A program made the translations under genes and the position numbers. A DNA stretch of 64,000 nt from Putridiphycobacter sp045107045 (GTDB lineage: Bacteria; Bacteroidota; Bacteroidia; Flavobacteriales_D; Crocinitomicaceae), in NCBI GenBank assembly GCA_045107045.1, contig JBGCFR010000038.1:1-64000 (forward strand), written 5' to 3'. Within the stretch, counting starts at the first letter, position 1, and the number at the start of each line of letters is the position of its first letter. Below, piece by piece: positions 16,805-25,914 of this stretch. The notes under the pieces were generated by a model, which was not told the DNA's origin, searched no databases, and was given only the letters and a program-made list of their open reading frames with translations.

Positions 16805-17184
16805 TGTCTAAGACCATTACAATTATTGCCGCGTTTTTTATTTTTATATCCATTATTCTTGGAGCTATTGCAGCGCATAGCTTAGAAAAAATAATTTCGC
16901 AAAATCTAATCTTGACTTTCGAAAAAGGTGTGAAATATTTGATGTACTCAGGTTTAGGATTACTTATTATTGGCTTAAACCATGATAAATTTCATTTTAA
17001 ATTGACTTGGATCTACAGACTTATCATCTTAGGAACTGTTTTATTTTGCGGAAATATATTTATTTACATTTTCCATGAACAATTTAATCCGTTAAAAAAC
17101 TTCGTTCATTTAGTACCAATAGGTGGCACCTTAATGATAATTGGTTGGGGGGTTTTGCTGCTAAAATTGTTTAAATCAAAGTAA
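16804..17184 (+). CDS. DUF423 family membrane protein
   Basis: A 126-aa integral membrane protein with four hydrophobic segments (near 6-24, 44-60, 70-92 and 98-121). It carries the DUF423 N-terminal pattern GAIAAHSLEK (21-30), then the FEKGVKYLMYSGLGLL segment. The function of the family is unknown. It is the last gene of the bamD operon, coupled to recN by TAATG, and its 3' end overlaps the convergent tsaB by 9 bp. Confidence 0.8.
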   Translation: MSKTITIIAAFFIFISIILGAIAAHSLEKIISQNLILTFEKGVKYLMYSGLGLLIIGLNHDKFHFKLTWIYRLIILGTVLFCGNIFIYIFHEQFNPLKNFVHLVPIGGTLMIIGWGVLLLKLFKSK

Positions 17185-17856
17185 TTGTTTCGGCTTCCCT
17201 GCAATAAAATCTTTCAAATAGAAAGGTTCAAAGTAAGCCAAGTTTTCAAATGCTTTAATTTTGAATTTATCTTCAGCCAAAGTAATCATTCCTTTTGCAG
17301 ACACCTCTGTTTTTAAATCAAAGATAGCATTCGAATGAGTAATTATATCTTGACATTTTTCAGCTCCAGGTCCTAAAAAAACAACTTTTTGTTTATTTAA
17401 ATACGTTTGGTAAGAACCATTTTCAATGATAACTGCCTCCACATTTGTCAGAGATTCAAGTTTATGATTAAAAATTGAAGAATATACCTCCATTCTTCTG
17501 GCATCAAACATTGGACATATGAGTTGCTCTGCATTTGGTTCAATTAAATTAGCTAATGATTTTAATGAACTAATTCCTATCACAGGTAAATCAAGTCCAT
17601 AACCCAGCCCCTTTATACTAGAAACACCTATTCTTAAACCCGTATATGATCCTGGTCCCATGCTAATAGCAAGAGCATCTAAATCATTCAATTCAAAATC
17701 TACAGATTCAAATAAAGACTCAATAAAAGTATTTAGATTCTCAGAATGAGAAAAATGCTCAGTTTTTGATTCCTTTTCAGCAACTAATTGACCATCTTTT
17801 GCCAATGCAACCGAGCAAACTTTAGTAGCAGTTTCAACATTTAAAATTAGTGCCAT
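17176..17856 (-). CDS. tsaB: tRNA threonylcarbamoyladenosine biosynthesis protein TsaB
   Basis: Non-catalytic partner of TsaD that is needed for the t6A modification of ANN-decoding tRNAs. The 226-aa protein has the ASKHA-type N-terminus LILNVETATKVCSVAL and the signature ALAISMGPGSYTGLRIGVS (about 62-80). The GISSLKSLA segment and CPMFDARRMEVYSS follow. The long C-terminal part found in TsaD is absent, as expected. Its ATG overlaps the stop of the upstream OmpA-like gene by one base (TAATG). Confidence 0.93.
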   Translation of the reverse strand: MALILNVETATKVCSVALAKDGQLVAEKESKTEHFSHSENLNTFIESLFESVDFELNDLDALAISMGPGSYTGLRIGVSSIKGLGYGLDLPVIGISSLKSLANLIEPNAEQLICPMFDARRMEVYSSIFNHKLESLTNVEAVIIENGSYQTYLNKQKVVFLGPGAEKCQDIITHSNAIFDLKTEVSAKGMITLAEDKFKIKAFENLAYFEPFYLKDFIAGKPKQLL

Positions 17857-19040
17857 TATTCAATTATCATAATATCGACACGTCTATTTGCATCCTCTTG
17901 CTCTAATGTTGTTGGACTAGGAAATACCATTTTTGTATTTCCAAATCCTTTATATGAGATTCTTTCTTTATCAATGCCATTTTCTAGCAAGTATTTGTAA
18001 GCCATTTTTGCTCTGTCTTCTGATAACTTCATTACACGCTTTTTCGCTCCGTATCCTGGTGCATTCACATGTCCTTGAATCTCGATTTTTATCTCACTAT
18101 TTACAACCATAAAATCTAAAAGACGTTTTAAAGCGATTTTCGATACCGGCAGAAAATCCTTCGAATCTTGCTGAAATCTTAATCCTTCCATCTTTAATAT
18201 TTTTCCAGGTGCTAATTCCTCAAGCTCAATTATATATTCGGTATCTTCACTTGCTCTTAACCTATGCTCTTGAGTCTCCAAGAAATACCCTTTCGCATTC
18301 ACTATAATATCAACCGATTTGGTTGGACGTGCGTCAAACGTAAAGTCAGAACCTTGAAACAACTTATCATCTATATTTATCCCCAAAACCGTCACGTTTG
18401 CCTCAACAGCAGCCCCAGTCTTTTTGTCCCTTACACGCACTGCTAATGTTTTAAAACGAGGATTTGTTTTGAAATCTTGCGTTTGTGCATCAATTCTAAC
18501 TATCTCTCCATCTCTGAAGTACTTGACTTTAAATTTACCATTCATTGTTGAATTTGAATGAATTAGTAAATAATAAACATCTAAAGCACTTGTTTTGATT
18601 GCATTTTTTAAGTTATTCGAAGCTCCACCTTCATTAGATTTAACACCTTTAGTTTTTATTGATAAACTATCTTTTCTTATTGGAAAAGCTTTTCCGACTA
18701 ATAAATCATTGCAAAGATTACCTGTTTCATCTTTATATAAGTAATAATTGAAATCAATATTACTCTCAGAAGATATCTCGAACCCAAATTCACCATTTAG
18801 ATTTGGTTCTAATCTTAGCCAAACTGAATTTGTTTCAAAATTATCAGGAAATGTTTTCTCAAGGTCATGCACAGAGCCAAAATTACCAGGCAGTTGAACA
18901 TTTGATTCCTCATAATTCGTTACTTCCACTGATCCAATACAATCTGCAATTGAGGATTCGTAAGCCTCTCCATCTTGAGCAAATACATTACTTAAAGAAC
19001 TGATAAAAATCAGGCTAATAAAAATGATAACTATACGCAT
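17856..19040 (-). CDS. OmpA family protein with N-terminal beta domains
   Basis: A 394-aa exported protein. A signal peptide (to about residue 21, VFAQ) is followed by a jelly-roll-like segment (about 30-175). Next comes a carboxypeptidase-regulatory or PEGA-like domain (about 195-270, VRDKKTGAAVEANVTVLGI). The OmpA domain is C-terminal (about 285-394), with IEIQGHVNAPGYGAKKRVMKLS-type peptidoglycan binding and the closing ANRRVDIMII. This layout is common for Bacteroidota outer-membrane anchors. The gene is divergent from the globin and coupled to tsaB, so a housekeeping envelope role is likely. Confidence 0.8.
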   Translation of the reverse strand: MRIVIIFISLIFISSLSNVFAQDGEAYESSIADCIGSVEVTNYEESNVQLPGNFGSVHDLEKTFPDNFETNSVWLRLEPNLNGEFGFEISSESNIDFNYYLYKDETGNLCNDLLVGKAFPIRKDSLSIKTKGVKSNEGGASNNLKNAIKTSALDVYYLLIHSNSTMNGKFKVKYFRDGEIVRIDAQTQDFKTNPRFKTLAVRVRDKKTGAAVEANVTVLGINIDDKLFQGSDFTFDARPTKSVDIIVNAKGYFLETQEHRLRASEDTEYIIELEELAPGKILKMEGLRFQQDSKDFLPVSKIALKRLLDFMVVNSEIKIEIQGHVNAPGYGAKKRVMKLSEDRAKMAYKYLLENGIDKERISYKGFGNTKMVFPSPTTLEQEDANRRVDIMIIE

Positions 19041-19139
19041 AGTACTTTATTTTTGGGTTATTTTTACATTCTATTACCTGATTTACTAGATAAAGTTACA
19101 TTTAATAGAATAAAAGATTCAAATAGAATTGTCATCATC

Positions 19140-19508
19140 ATGTCGAAAAGTTTTTATAGCGCTTTAGGAGAGGAAAGATTGAGTAGTTTATTAGACTGCT
19201 TCTATGATAAAGTTTTCAGCAACCCCATCATTTCTCACCTATTCGCAAATACACCAAAGGAGGAAATTAAAAGAAAACAACATTTATTTTTAACTCAATT
19301 TTTGGGTGGGCCTGCTGCTTATACTGAGCAAATTGGCCAGCCAAAGATGAGGCAAAGACATATTCCTCATAAAATAACGGTTGAAGCTAAAGATGAGTGG
19401 CTAAAATGTATGAAAGAAGCAATCTACGAATTAGATTGGGACAACGCCAATAAAGAAGCATTGTATAATTGTTTTCCACTTGTTGCCCAACATATGGTTA
19501 ATAGTTGA
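19140..19508 (+). CDS. Truncated hemoglobin (group II/HbO-like)
   Basis: A small heme protein, 122 aa, that binds O2 or NO. The sequence follows the group II pattern: FYDKVFSNPIISHLF, then KRKQHLFLTQFLGGPAAYTE, then the proximal-His region MRQRHIPHKI, then WLKCMKEAI and the C-terminal VAQHMVN. The frame is open from a TTG at 19053, but the extra 29 residues are unlike any globin; the ATG at 19140 (MSKSFYSALGEE) fits the family start. It is a single gene, followed by a hairpin. Confidence 0.88.
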   Translation: MSKSFYSALGEERLSSLLDCFYDKVFSNPIISHLFANTPKEEIKRKQHLFLTQFLGGPAAYTEQIGQPKMRQRHIPHKITVEAKDEWLKCMKEAIYELDWDNANKEALYNCFPLVAQHMVNS

Positions 19509-19511
19509 ACA

Positions 19512-19545
19512 AAGAAAGGTGTTAAATACTTCCAACACCTTTCTT
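19512..19545. terminator. Hairpin between globin and icd (likely terminator)
   Basis: A perfect 12-bp inverted repeat, AAGAAAGGTGTT (19512-19523) and AACACCTTTCTT (19534-19545), has a 10-nt loop. It lies between the convergent globin and icd genes. Neither side has a long U-tract, so it may be a weak or protein-assisted terminator. Confidence 0.6.
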
Positions 19546-19563
19546 AAAAATATTATTAGCTTT

Positions 19564-21792
19564 TTAAATATTATCGATTATATCATTTAAACTGTTACTT
19601 GGTCTCATTACTTTGCTTGTAATAGCATTATTCGGAAAGTAATACCCATTCAAGTCAACAGTTTTTCCTTGGGCATTATTGAGTTCATTAACAATTGTTG
19701 TTTCACTATTTTTTAGTTTGTCATATACTGGTTTAAACTCAGCTTGCAATTTTGCATCTTTGGTTTGGTTAACTAACTCTTCAGCCCAATATAATGCTAA
19801 ATAAAAATGACTTCCTCTATTATCAAGTTCATTTACTTTTCTTGACGGAGATTTTCTATTTTCCAATAGTTTTGAGGTGGCATCATCAAGTGTTTCACCT
19901 AATATTTGTGCTCTTGAATTATTAGTCGTATCACCTAAATGGTCTAAGGAAACTGCTAAAGCTAAAAACTCTCCTAATGAGTCCCAACGTAGATGGTTTT
20001 CATCAGTTAATTGCTGAACATGCTTTGGTGCTGAACCACCTGCACCAGTTTCAAACAATCCGCCTCCATTCATTAAAGGAACAATTGATAGCATTTTTGC
20101 ACTTGTTCCTACTTCTAAAATTGGAAACAAATCAGTTAAATAGTCACGCAATACATTTCCTGTTACAGAAATAGTATCTTGTCCTTTTACAATTCTTTCC
20201 AAAGAAAAATTACAAGCATCTACAGGACTTAAAATTTGAATATCTAACCCTTCAGTATTGTGATCTTTCAAGTACTCATTTACTTTTTTAATTAATTCTG
20301 AATCGTGCGCTCTCTTAGAATCTAACCAAAAAATGGCAGGCATTTTGGTCGCTGATGCTCTTTTTACTGCTAATTTAACCCAATCTTGAATCGGTGCATC
20401 TTTCACTTGGCACATTCTAAAAATATCACCAACCTCAACCTGATGAGACATTAAGATATCTCCAGCCTTATTGACAACATCTACTTTACCCGCAGATGTT
20501 ATTTCAAATGTTTTATCATGTGAACCATATTCCTCAGCCTTTTGGGCCATCAAACCAACGTTTGAAACACTTCCCATAGTCACAGGATCAAGCGCACCAT
20601 TTACGCGACAAAAATCAATTGTCGCCTGATAAATACCAGCATATGATCTGTCCGGAATAATCGCTAAAGTATCTTGAGATTTACCGCTTTTATTCCACAT
20701 TTTTCCTGAATTTCTGATCATTGCAGGCATAGAAGCATCAATAATAACATCACTAGGCACATGAAGGTTAGTAATTCCTTTATCAGAATCTACCATAGCT
20801 AAATCTGGTCCATTTTCCATAGCTTTGTTTAAATCTGCTTCTATTTCAGCTTGCTTGTCAGCTGGTAACTCTGTTAACTTACCTAATAAGTTTCCAAAAC
20901 CATTATTTACATTCACACCGAGTTCTTCAAAAACACTTTCATATTTAGTAAACACAGATTTAAAATACGTTCTGACCACATGTCCAAAAATAATTGGATC
21001 AGACACCTTCATCATAGTTGCCTTAAGATGTACAGAAAGTAATATACCGTTATCTTTTGCTGACTTTATTTCTTTTTCTAAAAATGAAATCAATGCTCTT
21101 TTACTCAATAAAGCTGAGTCAATAATTTCTCCTGTCTGAATTGGGAAAAATGATTTTAATACACTTGATTTTCCATTCTCATCAGTATGCTTAATCTCCA
21201 CTTCTGTTGCTGATTGTACAGTAGCAGATTGCTCCCTTCCATAAAAGTCTCCACTTTGCATACTAGCTACATTTGTTTTTGAAGCTGTTGACCATGCACC
21301 CATTGAGTGTGGATTTTTTCGTGCGTAATTTTTGACTGCCTTTGGAGCTCTACGATCAGAATTCCCTTCACGCAAAACAGGATTTACTGCTGATCCTTTT
21401 ACTTTTCCATACCGTATTTGAATTTCTTTTTCTTCATCCGATTTTGGTTCATCTGGATACGAAGGAATTGCAAATCCATTACTTTGTAGTTCTTTTATTG
21501 CTTCTTTTAATTGAGGCATTGAAGCACTAATATTAGGTAATTTAATAATATTTGCCTCTGGTTGTTTTGCCAAAGCGCCTAATGTAGAAAGCGCATCTTC
21601 TACTCTTTGATTTTCATTTAAATAATCCGGAAATAAAGCTAAAATTCTTGCAGCCAATGAAATGTCTTTTAGTTCAAAATTAATACCTGATGATTTTGTG
21701 AAGGCTTTAATTATTGGTAAAAAAGAATGGGTTGCTAAAGCTGGTGCTTCATCAGTTTTAGTATAAAAAATTGTGGCTTTATGGTCGCTCAT
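19564..21792 (-). CDS. icd: NADP-dependent isocitrate dehydrogenase, monomeric type
   Basis: Oxidative decarboxylation of isocitrate to 2-oxoglutarate in the TCA cycle, making NADPH. The length of 742 aa is that of the monomeric IDH-II family, not the 400-aa dimeric enzyme. Characteristic segments are the N-terminal IFYTKTDEAPALATHSFLP, FGRE-like Arg/Asn-rich loops (NSDRRAPKAVKNYARKNPH), KLTELPADKQAEIEADL and GGLFETGAGGSAPKHVQQ near the active-site cleft. It starts with ATG at 21792, with a -7 element 56 nt upstream, and is transcribed alone. Confidence 0.95.
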   Translation of the reverse strand: MSDHKATIFYTKTDEAPALATHSFLPIIKAFTKSSGINFELKDISLAARILALFPDYLNENQRVEDALSTLGALAKQPEANIIKLPNISASMPQLKEAIKELQSNGFAIPSYPDEPKSDEEKEIQIRYGKVKGSAVNPVLREGNSDRRAPKAVKNYARKNPHSMGAWSTASKTNVASMQSGDFYGREQSATVQSATEVEIKHTDENGKSSVLKSFFPIQTGEIIDSALLSKRALISFLEKEIKSAKDNGILLSVHLKATMMKVSDPIIFGHVVRTYFKSVFTKYESVFEELGVNVNNGFGNLLGKLTELPADKQAEIEADLNKAMENGPDLAMVDSDKGITNLHVPSDVIIDASMPAMIRNSGKMWNKSGKSQDTLAIIPDRSYAGIYQATIDFCRVNGALDPVTMGSVSNVGLMAQKAEEYGSHDKTFEITSAGKVDVVNKAGDILMSHQVEVGDIFRMCQVKDAPIQDWVKLAVKRASATKMPAIFWLDSKRAHDSELIKKVNEYLKDHNTEGLDIQILSPVDACNFSLERIVKGQDTISVTGNVLRDYLTDLFPILEVGTSAKMLSIVPLMNGGGLFETGAGGSAPKHVQQLTDENHLRWDSLGEFLALAVSLDHLGDTTNNSRAQILGETLDDATSKLLENRKSPSRKVNELDNRGSHFYLALYWAEELVNQTKDAKLQAEFKPVYDKLKNSETTIVNELNNAQGKTVDLNGYYFPNNAITSKVMRPSNSLNDIIDNI

Positions 21793-21848
21793 TAGTAGTG
21801 ATTTTATTATTTATTAAATTCCTGTTTGCAAGGCTTTACAATGCGGCA

Positions 21849-21856
21849 CAAATTTA
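21849..21856 (-). promoter_or_regulatory. -7 element of icd
   Basis: On the minus strand this is TAAATTTG, an exact TAnnTTTG match 56 nt before the icd ATG. No clear -33 TTG is seen. Confidence 0.4.
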
Positions 21857-21935
21857 ATAATTTTTAAGTGTATGGGCTCACAGAAGAATAATAATTTACT
21901 TACAATAAAATAACAGATATGAACACTGACTTCAA

Positions 21936-22682
21936 TCAGATTTGAATAGCACTGCGGATAAACCAAATTTCATTTCCAGAAATTTTAATTTCTAACCATC
22001 CATACTTTTTCTCGTTTTGAATTGTTTTATAAAACAACAAATAGAAGCTATCATTTAGGGGAAGGGTTTCGCATAAGTCTGGAAAATTGTAGACATTACC
22101 AATTAAGGAATCATTGTCAACACTTGTTGTATATGATGGCTCTGGTGTATATGCCGGAATCTTTAAATTTAGTTTAGAAAACTGACTGGACTGCCAATTG
22201 TAATCTGCCTCATTCACTACTTGATCACCTAAAGTAAACATTGGTACATTGCCAATTTTATAGTCTGATGCATTAGGTATTTTATTGCATTCAAAATCAT
22301 ACACGTATTGCTTTATTGGAAAGGTCCCGTTAGACAAGTAATTCACTTGAGGAATTGCATAAAAACATCCACTATTACTATGTTGAGCAAACACAAATTC
22401 ATTATTAGTAATTTCGATTGAGAGTTCTTTGTAATAACCTTCTGGATAAATAGTATCTAGGATGCTAAATCCAATAATATCAGATGTTCCATCAAAATCA
22501 ATATCTATTTCAATTGAATCAACTTGCTTTGACCCACCAGTATAATTTGCTTCTATCCTGATATCATGATTAACAAGGTCCATTTTTTTTGTTTCCCCAG
22601 TAGTCAAAATGTAATCATCTTCGTACTTTTCACATGCTCCAATGGTTATTAAAATGGAAAAATAGATTAAATACTTTAACAT
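21936..22682 (-). CDS. Lipoprotein of unknown function
   Basis: A 248-aa product starting at ATG 22682 (an ATG six codons earlier would spoil the signal peptide). The signal sequence MLKYLIYFSILITIGAC ends in a lipobox, with Cys17 as the lipidation site. The mature part is acidic and beta-rich, with DSIEIDIDFDGTSDIIGF resembling an FG-GAP or EF-hand-like acidic loop, and YGWLEIKISGNEIWFI near the end. Similar endings (conserved YGWLE) occur in Bacteroidota surface proteins, but I cannot assign a family. It is monocistronic and divergent from the DUF72 gene. Confidence 0.6.
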   Translation of the reverse strand: MLKYLIYFSILITIGACEKYEDDYILTTGETKKMDLVNHDIRIEANYTGGSKQVDSIEIDIDFDGTSDIIGFSILDTIYPEGYYKELSIEITNNEFVFAQHSNSGCFYAIPQVNYLSNGTFPIKQYVYDFECNKIPNASDYKIGNVPMFTLGDQVVNEADYNWQSSQFSKLNLKIPAYTPEPSYTTSVDNDSLIGNVYNFPDLCETLPLNDSFYLLFYKTIQNEKKYGWLEIKISGNEIWFIRSAIQI

Positions 22683-22806
22683 AACTACTGAAAATTGCAA
22701 GGTTTCTATTAAGGTAACATCAACAAAAACAGTACCAAAATCAGTTTTTTAAGAGACTAATATAAAACCGTTTGCCAAGATACCTCAAAACATTCTTGAA
22801 GATCGT

Positions 22807-22814
22807 TATATTTG
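22807..22814 (+). promoter_or_regulatory. -7 element of the DUF72 gene
   Basis: TATATTTG, an exact TAnnTTTG match, ends 11 nt before the ATG at 22826. No TTG sits at the usual -33 spacing. Confidence 0.45.
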
Positions 22815-22825
22815 ATTAAAAAAAG

Positions 22826-23731
22826 ATGAAATTCGGAAAAGTTGATGATCCTTCTAGTATAGATTTTACCTTACCAATTGACCATCATGATAATAAAAAT
22901 GTTTTGAGTGGGCATGATTCTAAGGTTGTTCGATTTCATGTCGGTTGTGCTAAGTGGAATAAGACAGATTTGAAAAATTTTTATCCGAGAGGTACAAAAA
23001 ATGAACTGGCTTATTATTCGAATGAGTTTAATAGTATTGAACTCAATGCCACATTTTATCGTCTTTTTCCTGAAACACAATTCGAAAAATGGAAAGAAAC
23101 AACACCAGATCATTTTCGATTTTTCCCAAAAGTCACACAATCTATAAGTCAATTTAAACGATTAAAAGATACTGAGGAATTAGTAGATTTGTACACAAAT
23201 GCTGTTAGACATCTAGATCATAAATTAGGTGGTGTATTTTTACAAATGATGCATAATTTTGCACCCAAAGACTTTGATAGAGTGACTCAATTTATAGAAT
23301 ATTGGCCGAAGGACATTCCATTATCAGTTGAATTCAGACATACGGATTGGTACAATGATTCAAGTATTGCTAATGAATTGTATAGTTTATTCGAAAATAA
23401 TAGCATTCAAAACGTAATTACTGATACCGCTGGACGGCGTGATTTATTGCATATGCGATTAACAAATAATAAAGCCTTTATTCGTTATGTTGGCTCTAAT
23501 CATGAATCAGATTACACACGTCTTGATGATTGGGTTCAAAGAATTAAAGCATGGAAAAAAGAAGGCATAAATGAAGTGAATTTCTTTATTCATCAAAATT
23601 TAGAACTTGAGTCCCCACTATTGTCTACTTATTTTATCAAAAAATTGAATTCTGAACTAGATTTAGATTTAAAAGTACCGGCCAATTTACTAGATAAAAA
23701 AAGTGATGATGACAAACCTGAGCTATTTTAG
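22826..23731 (+). CDS. DUF72 (YecE-like) family protein
   Basis: A 301-aa cytoplasmic protein of the DUF72 family, which adopts a TIM-barrel fold. Its biochemical role is not established. Family segments are HVGCAKWNKTDLKNFYP near 38-54, the ELNATFYRLFPETQFEKW stretch, FFPKVTQSISQFKRL, PLSVEFRHTDWYND, and YVGSNHESDYTRLDDW near the C-terminus. The N-terminal 35 residues (VDDPSSIDFTLPIDH) are an extension also seen in Bacteroidota members. It converges with the LamG gene with an 8-nt gap. Confidence 0.88.
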   Translation: MKFGKVDDPSSIDFTLPIDHHDNKNVLSGHDSKVVRFHVGCAKWNKTDLKNFYPRGTKNELAYYSNEFNSIELNATFYRLFPETQFEKWKETTPDHFRFFPKVTQSISQFKRLKDTEELVDLYTNAVRHLDHKLGGVFLQMMHNFAPKDFDRVTQFIEYWPKDIPLSVEFRHTDWYNDSSIANELYSLFENNSIQNVITDTAGRRDLLHMRLTNNKAFIRYVGSNHESDYTRLDDWVQRIKAWKKEGINEVNFFIHQNLELESPLLSTYFIKKLNSELDLDLKVPANLLDKKSDDDKPELF

Positions 23732-23739
23732 TTTAATAC

Positions 23740-25677
23740 TTAGTTTTTCTTAAAGATAAAGCTGTTCTTCACATGAGCATTTCCTTTTTCATTCACTTCT
23801 CCTAAATAAATTCCAGCAGATAGTTCACTCAAATCAAATTGACTAAATTGATTTACGATATCTATTTTCTTAATTAATCTGCCATCATTAGCATAAAGAT
23901 ACAATTCCAACTCATTGGAATAATTGTTCAATTGAATATTTAATATTGAATTAATAGGATTAGGATAAAATTGAATTAACTTATTCTCAGTTTCATTTAC
24001 ACCGGTAAATCCTAATGTTAAATTTAAAGTAATTGTGCTATCACACCCATCAGCATTTGAAGTAACCTGGGTATAAGTTCCGGAAGCAGTAAATATTTCT
24101 CCGTTTAGTATATATTCATCAATGGCACTTATATTGAGGGTAGAGCTAGTTGGCTGATTTACAAAAACTGTAACAGAATCAGTATTAGTGCAATTTGATT
24201 GATTAGCTCCTATAACGTTATAAATTGTGGTTAATGTAGGTGAAAACGCAACACCATTAGAAACATTATTATTCCATGTATAGCCATTGGCTCCAGTAGC
24301 AGTTAAAATTACTGACTCTCCATTGCATATTGTAATATTCGGTCCAGCTTCTACAATTGGAACTGGCATAACATTCACTTGTATTTGATCGGTTCCTGTG
24401 CAACCCGCAGTATCAGTTCCTATAACCGTATAAAGTGTACTTTGAGTTGGTATAAATGCCACACTATCTGTCACATTATTATCCCATATATACGAAATAC
24501 CGCCAGTGCCCGATAAAAGAATTGAATTGCCTGCGCATACATTCGTGCTAGAAGGACCAGCATTAATAGGAGGTGTATACTGTGTTATCAATACTTCATC
24601 TGATCCGGTGCATCCATTACTACCTGTACCAGTAACAGTATAAAGAGAGGTTGTAGGCACAAATGCAACACCATCAATTACACCGTTATCCCAAACATAA
24701 TTTGTACCTCCGGAAGCCGACAATGTTGTGGAACCTCCAACACAAATCAACTGATCAGAACCGGCATTAATTTGACTGGCAATAGTTGTAATTGTCATTT
24801 GATCCCAGCCTGAACAACCTGCTGCATCAGTTCCAGTAACAGTATAAACTTGCGTAGTTATTGGGTTAAAACTAACACCATTTACCACACTATTATCCCA
24901 AACATACGTGTTAGCGCCTGTTCCAATTAAAGTATGTGCAGAACCTGAGCATATAGTAGTATCCACTCCTGCATTTACAGTCAGTAATGTTTGCGAAGAA
25001 TTATACAAATCTGAAATTTCACAAGCTGTTAGTGCTCTATCCCAAACTCCTAAATCGTCAATACTGCCATTAAAGTAGCTACCATTAATTCCTCTACCAA
25101 CGAAAAAAGGCAGATTTGCAGATGTAATGTTGGGATGATTCATAGTTCCTGTAGACTGTACAACACCATTCTTATAAAAGGTCATTGACCCAGATTGGTA
25201 AACACCGACATAATGATCCCATGTATTTATTGTATAGGCGGCTGGAATAAAGGTCCATGCTGATTGTTGTTTATTTGTGCCGAATGTCATATTTGTACTT
25301 CCACCTTGAAGTAACCAAATAAAATTACCTGATGCACTGCTCCCATTCATCATAGCTACGCCACCAGCATTTGAAGCTTTTGAAATCCAAACTGATACTG
25401 TAAAATCATCAGTAGCTGCAAATGTAAAACTCGGACTTGTTTTGGTTAAGTACTGATTGGTCCCATTAAAAGAGTATGCTGAATTTGGATTACCGAAACG
25501 GTCATTTACCAAAACAGCACCACTGTTTGTCAAGTGACTAGCATTGGAACTAATGTCATTAGGATTTCCTGAAAATGGCCAATAACTTTTCAAACCATTC
25601 ACAGGCACGTAAGCAGGGATTTGAGCATTAATAAAAGTAGTAATACATAAAAAAAAGAGTAGTACCTGGATTTTCAT
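23740..25677 (-). CDS. Secreted LamG protein with repeats and T9SS sorting domain
   Basis: A 645-aa exported protein. Its signal peptide is MKIQVLLFFLCITTFINAQ. A LamG-like concanavalin fold spans about 30-228, with SYWPFSGNPND at its start and GSIDDLGVWDRAL at its end. Four tandem 65-70-residue Ig-like repeats follow (about 234-300, 303-367, 371-437 and 442-506), each with an NAG..C start, an xVWDN..xxxVxF core and a C-terminal GC.x.D. A further 40-residue segment comes next, and then a type A T9SS C-terminal domain (about 556-645, FYPNPINSILNIQL, AGIYLGEV). It is probably secreted by the type IX system and held on the cell surface. Confidence 0.85.
   Translation of the reverse strand: MKIQVLLFFLCITTFINAQIPAYVPVNGLKSYWPFSGNPNDISSNASHLTNSGAVLVNDRFGNPNSAYSFNGTNQYLTKTSPSFTFAATDDFTVSVWISKASNAGGVAMMNGSSASGNFIWLLQGGSTNMTFGTNKQQSAWTFIPAAYTINTWDHYVGVYQSGSMTFYKNGVVQSTGTMNHPNITSANLPFFVGRGINGSYFNGSIDDLGVWDRALTACEISDLYNSSQTLLTVNAGVDTTICSGSAHTLIGTGANTYVWDNSVVNGVSFNPITTQVYTVTGTDAAGCSGWDQMTITTIASQINAGSDQLICVGGSTTLSASGGTNYVWDNGVIDGVAFVPTTSLYTVTGTGSNGCTGSDEVLITQYTPPINAGPSSTNVCAGNSILLSGTGGISYIWDNNVTDSVAFIPTQSTLYTVIGTDTAGCTGTDQIQVNVMPVPIVEAGPNITICNGESVILTATGANGYTWNNNVSNGVAFSPTLTTIYNVIGANQSNCTNTDSVTVFVNQPTSSTLNISAIDEYILNGEIFTASGTYTQVTSNADGCDSTITLNLTLGFTGVNETENKLIQFYPNPINSILNIQLNNYSNELELYLYANDGRLIKKIDIVNQFSQFDLSELSAGIYLGEVNEKGNAHVKNSFIFKKN
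24160..24978 (-). repeat. Four tandem Ig-like coding repeats in the LamG protein
   Basis: Residues 234-506 contain four copies of a 65-70-residue unit, about 200 bp each. They share a Cys near the start, a YVWDN or YTWNN core and a GCTGTDQ-like end. They diverge at DNA level, so they look like old duplications, and homologous recombination between them could alter the copy number. Confidence 0.75.
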
Positions 25678-25694
25678 AACATAGCAATTTGTCT

Positions 25695-25723
25695 TAAAGA
25701 TAAATCATGCCATCCGATAACAA
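25695..25723 (-). promoter_or_regulatory. Promoter of the LamG gene
   Basis: On the minus strand, TTG (25723-25721) is followed after 18 nt by TATCTTTA (25702-25695). This differs from TAnnTTTG only in the last base. It ends 17 nt before the ATG at 25677. Confidence 0.45.
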
Positions 25724-25741
25724 TTGCTTTGTTGCTAAAAA

Positions 25742-25763
25742 AACAACTATCCTAACAGTTGTT
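25742..25763 (-). terminator. Second hairpin with U-tract downstream of nqrF
   Basis: AACAACT (25742-25748) and AGTTGTT (25757-25763) pair around an 8-nt loop. On the minus strand the stem is followed by a run of T. It lies about 95 nt beyond the main nqr terminator and upstream of the LamG promoter, so it could be a backup terminator. Confidence 0.45.
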
Positions 25764-25856
25764 GAAATATAAACACGTTAGATTCTCAAATTATTTCAGG
25801 TTGAATAGCAAGGATATTTTAATTGTACTAATCTATACGCTATATTAATGAGATAC

Positions 25857-25890
25857 AAAAAAGCCCATCTATCTGAGGATGATGGGCTTT
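25857..25890 (-). terminator. Intrinsic terminator of the nqr operon
   Basis: A perfect 10-bp stem, AAAGCCCATC (25860-25869) and GATGGGCTTT (25881-25890), has an 11-nt loop. On the minus strand the stem runs into TTTTTT. It begins 24 nt after the nqrF stop. Confidence 0.9.
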
Positions 25891-25914
25891 GAATACTGTC
25901 TAGATTTTGAAGTC

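Noticed and set aside
24160..24978. Regular repeats that could suggest a CRISPR array
   Set aside because: The repeats are about 200 bp, in frame and protein-coding, with no short direct repeats or spacers.
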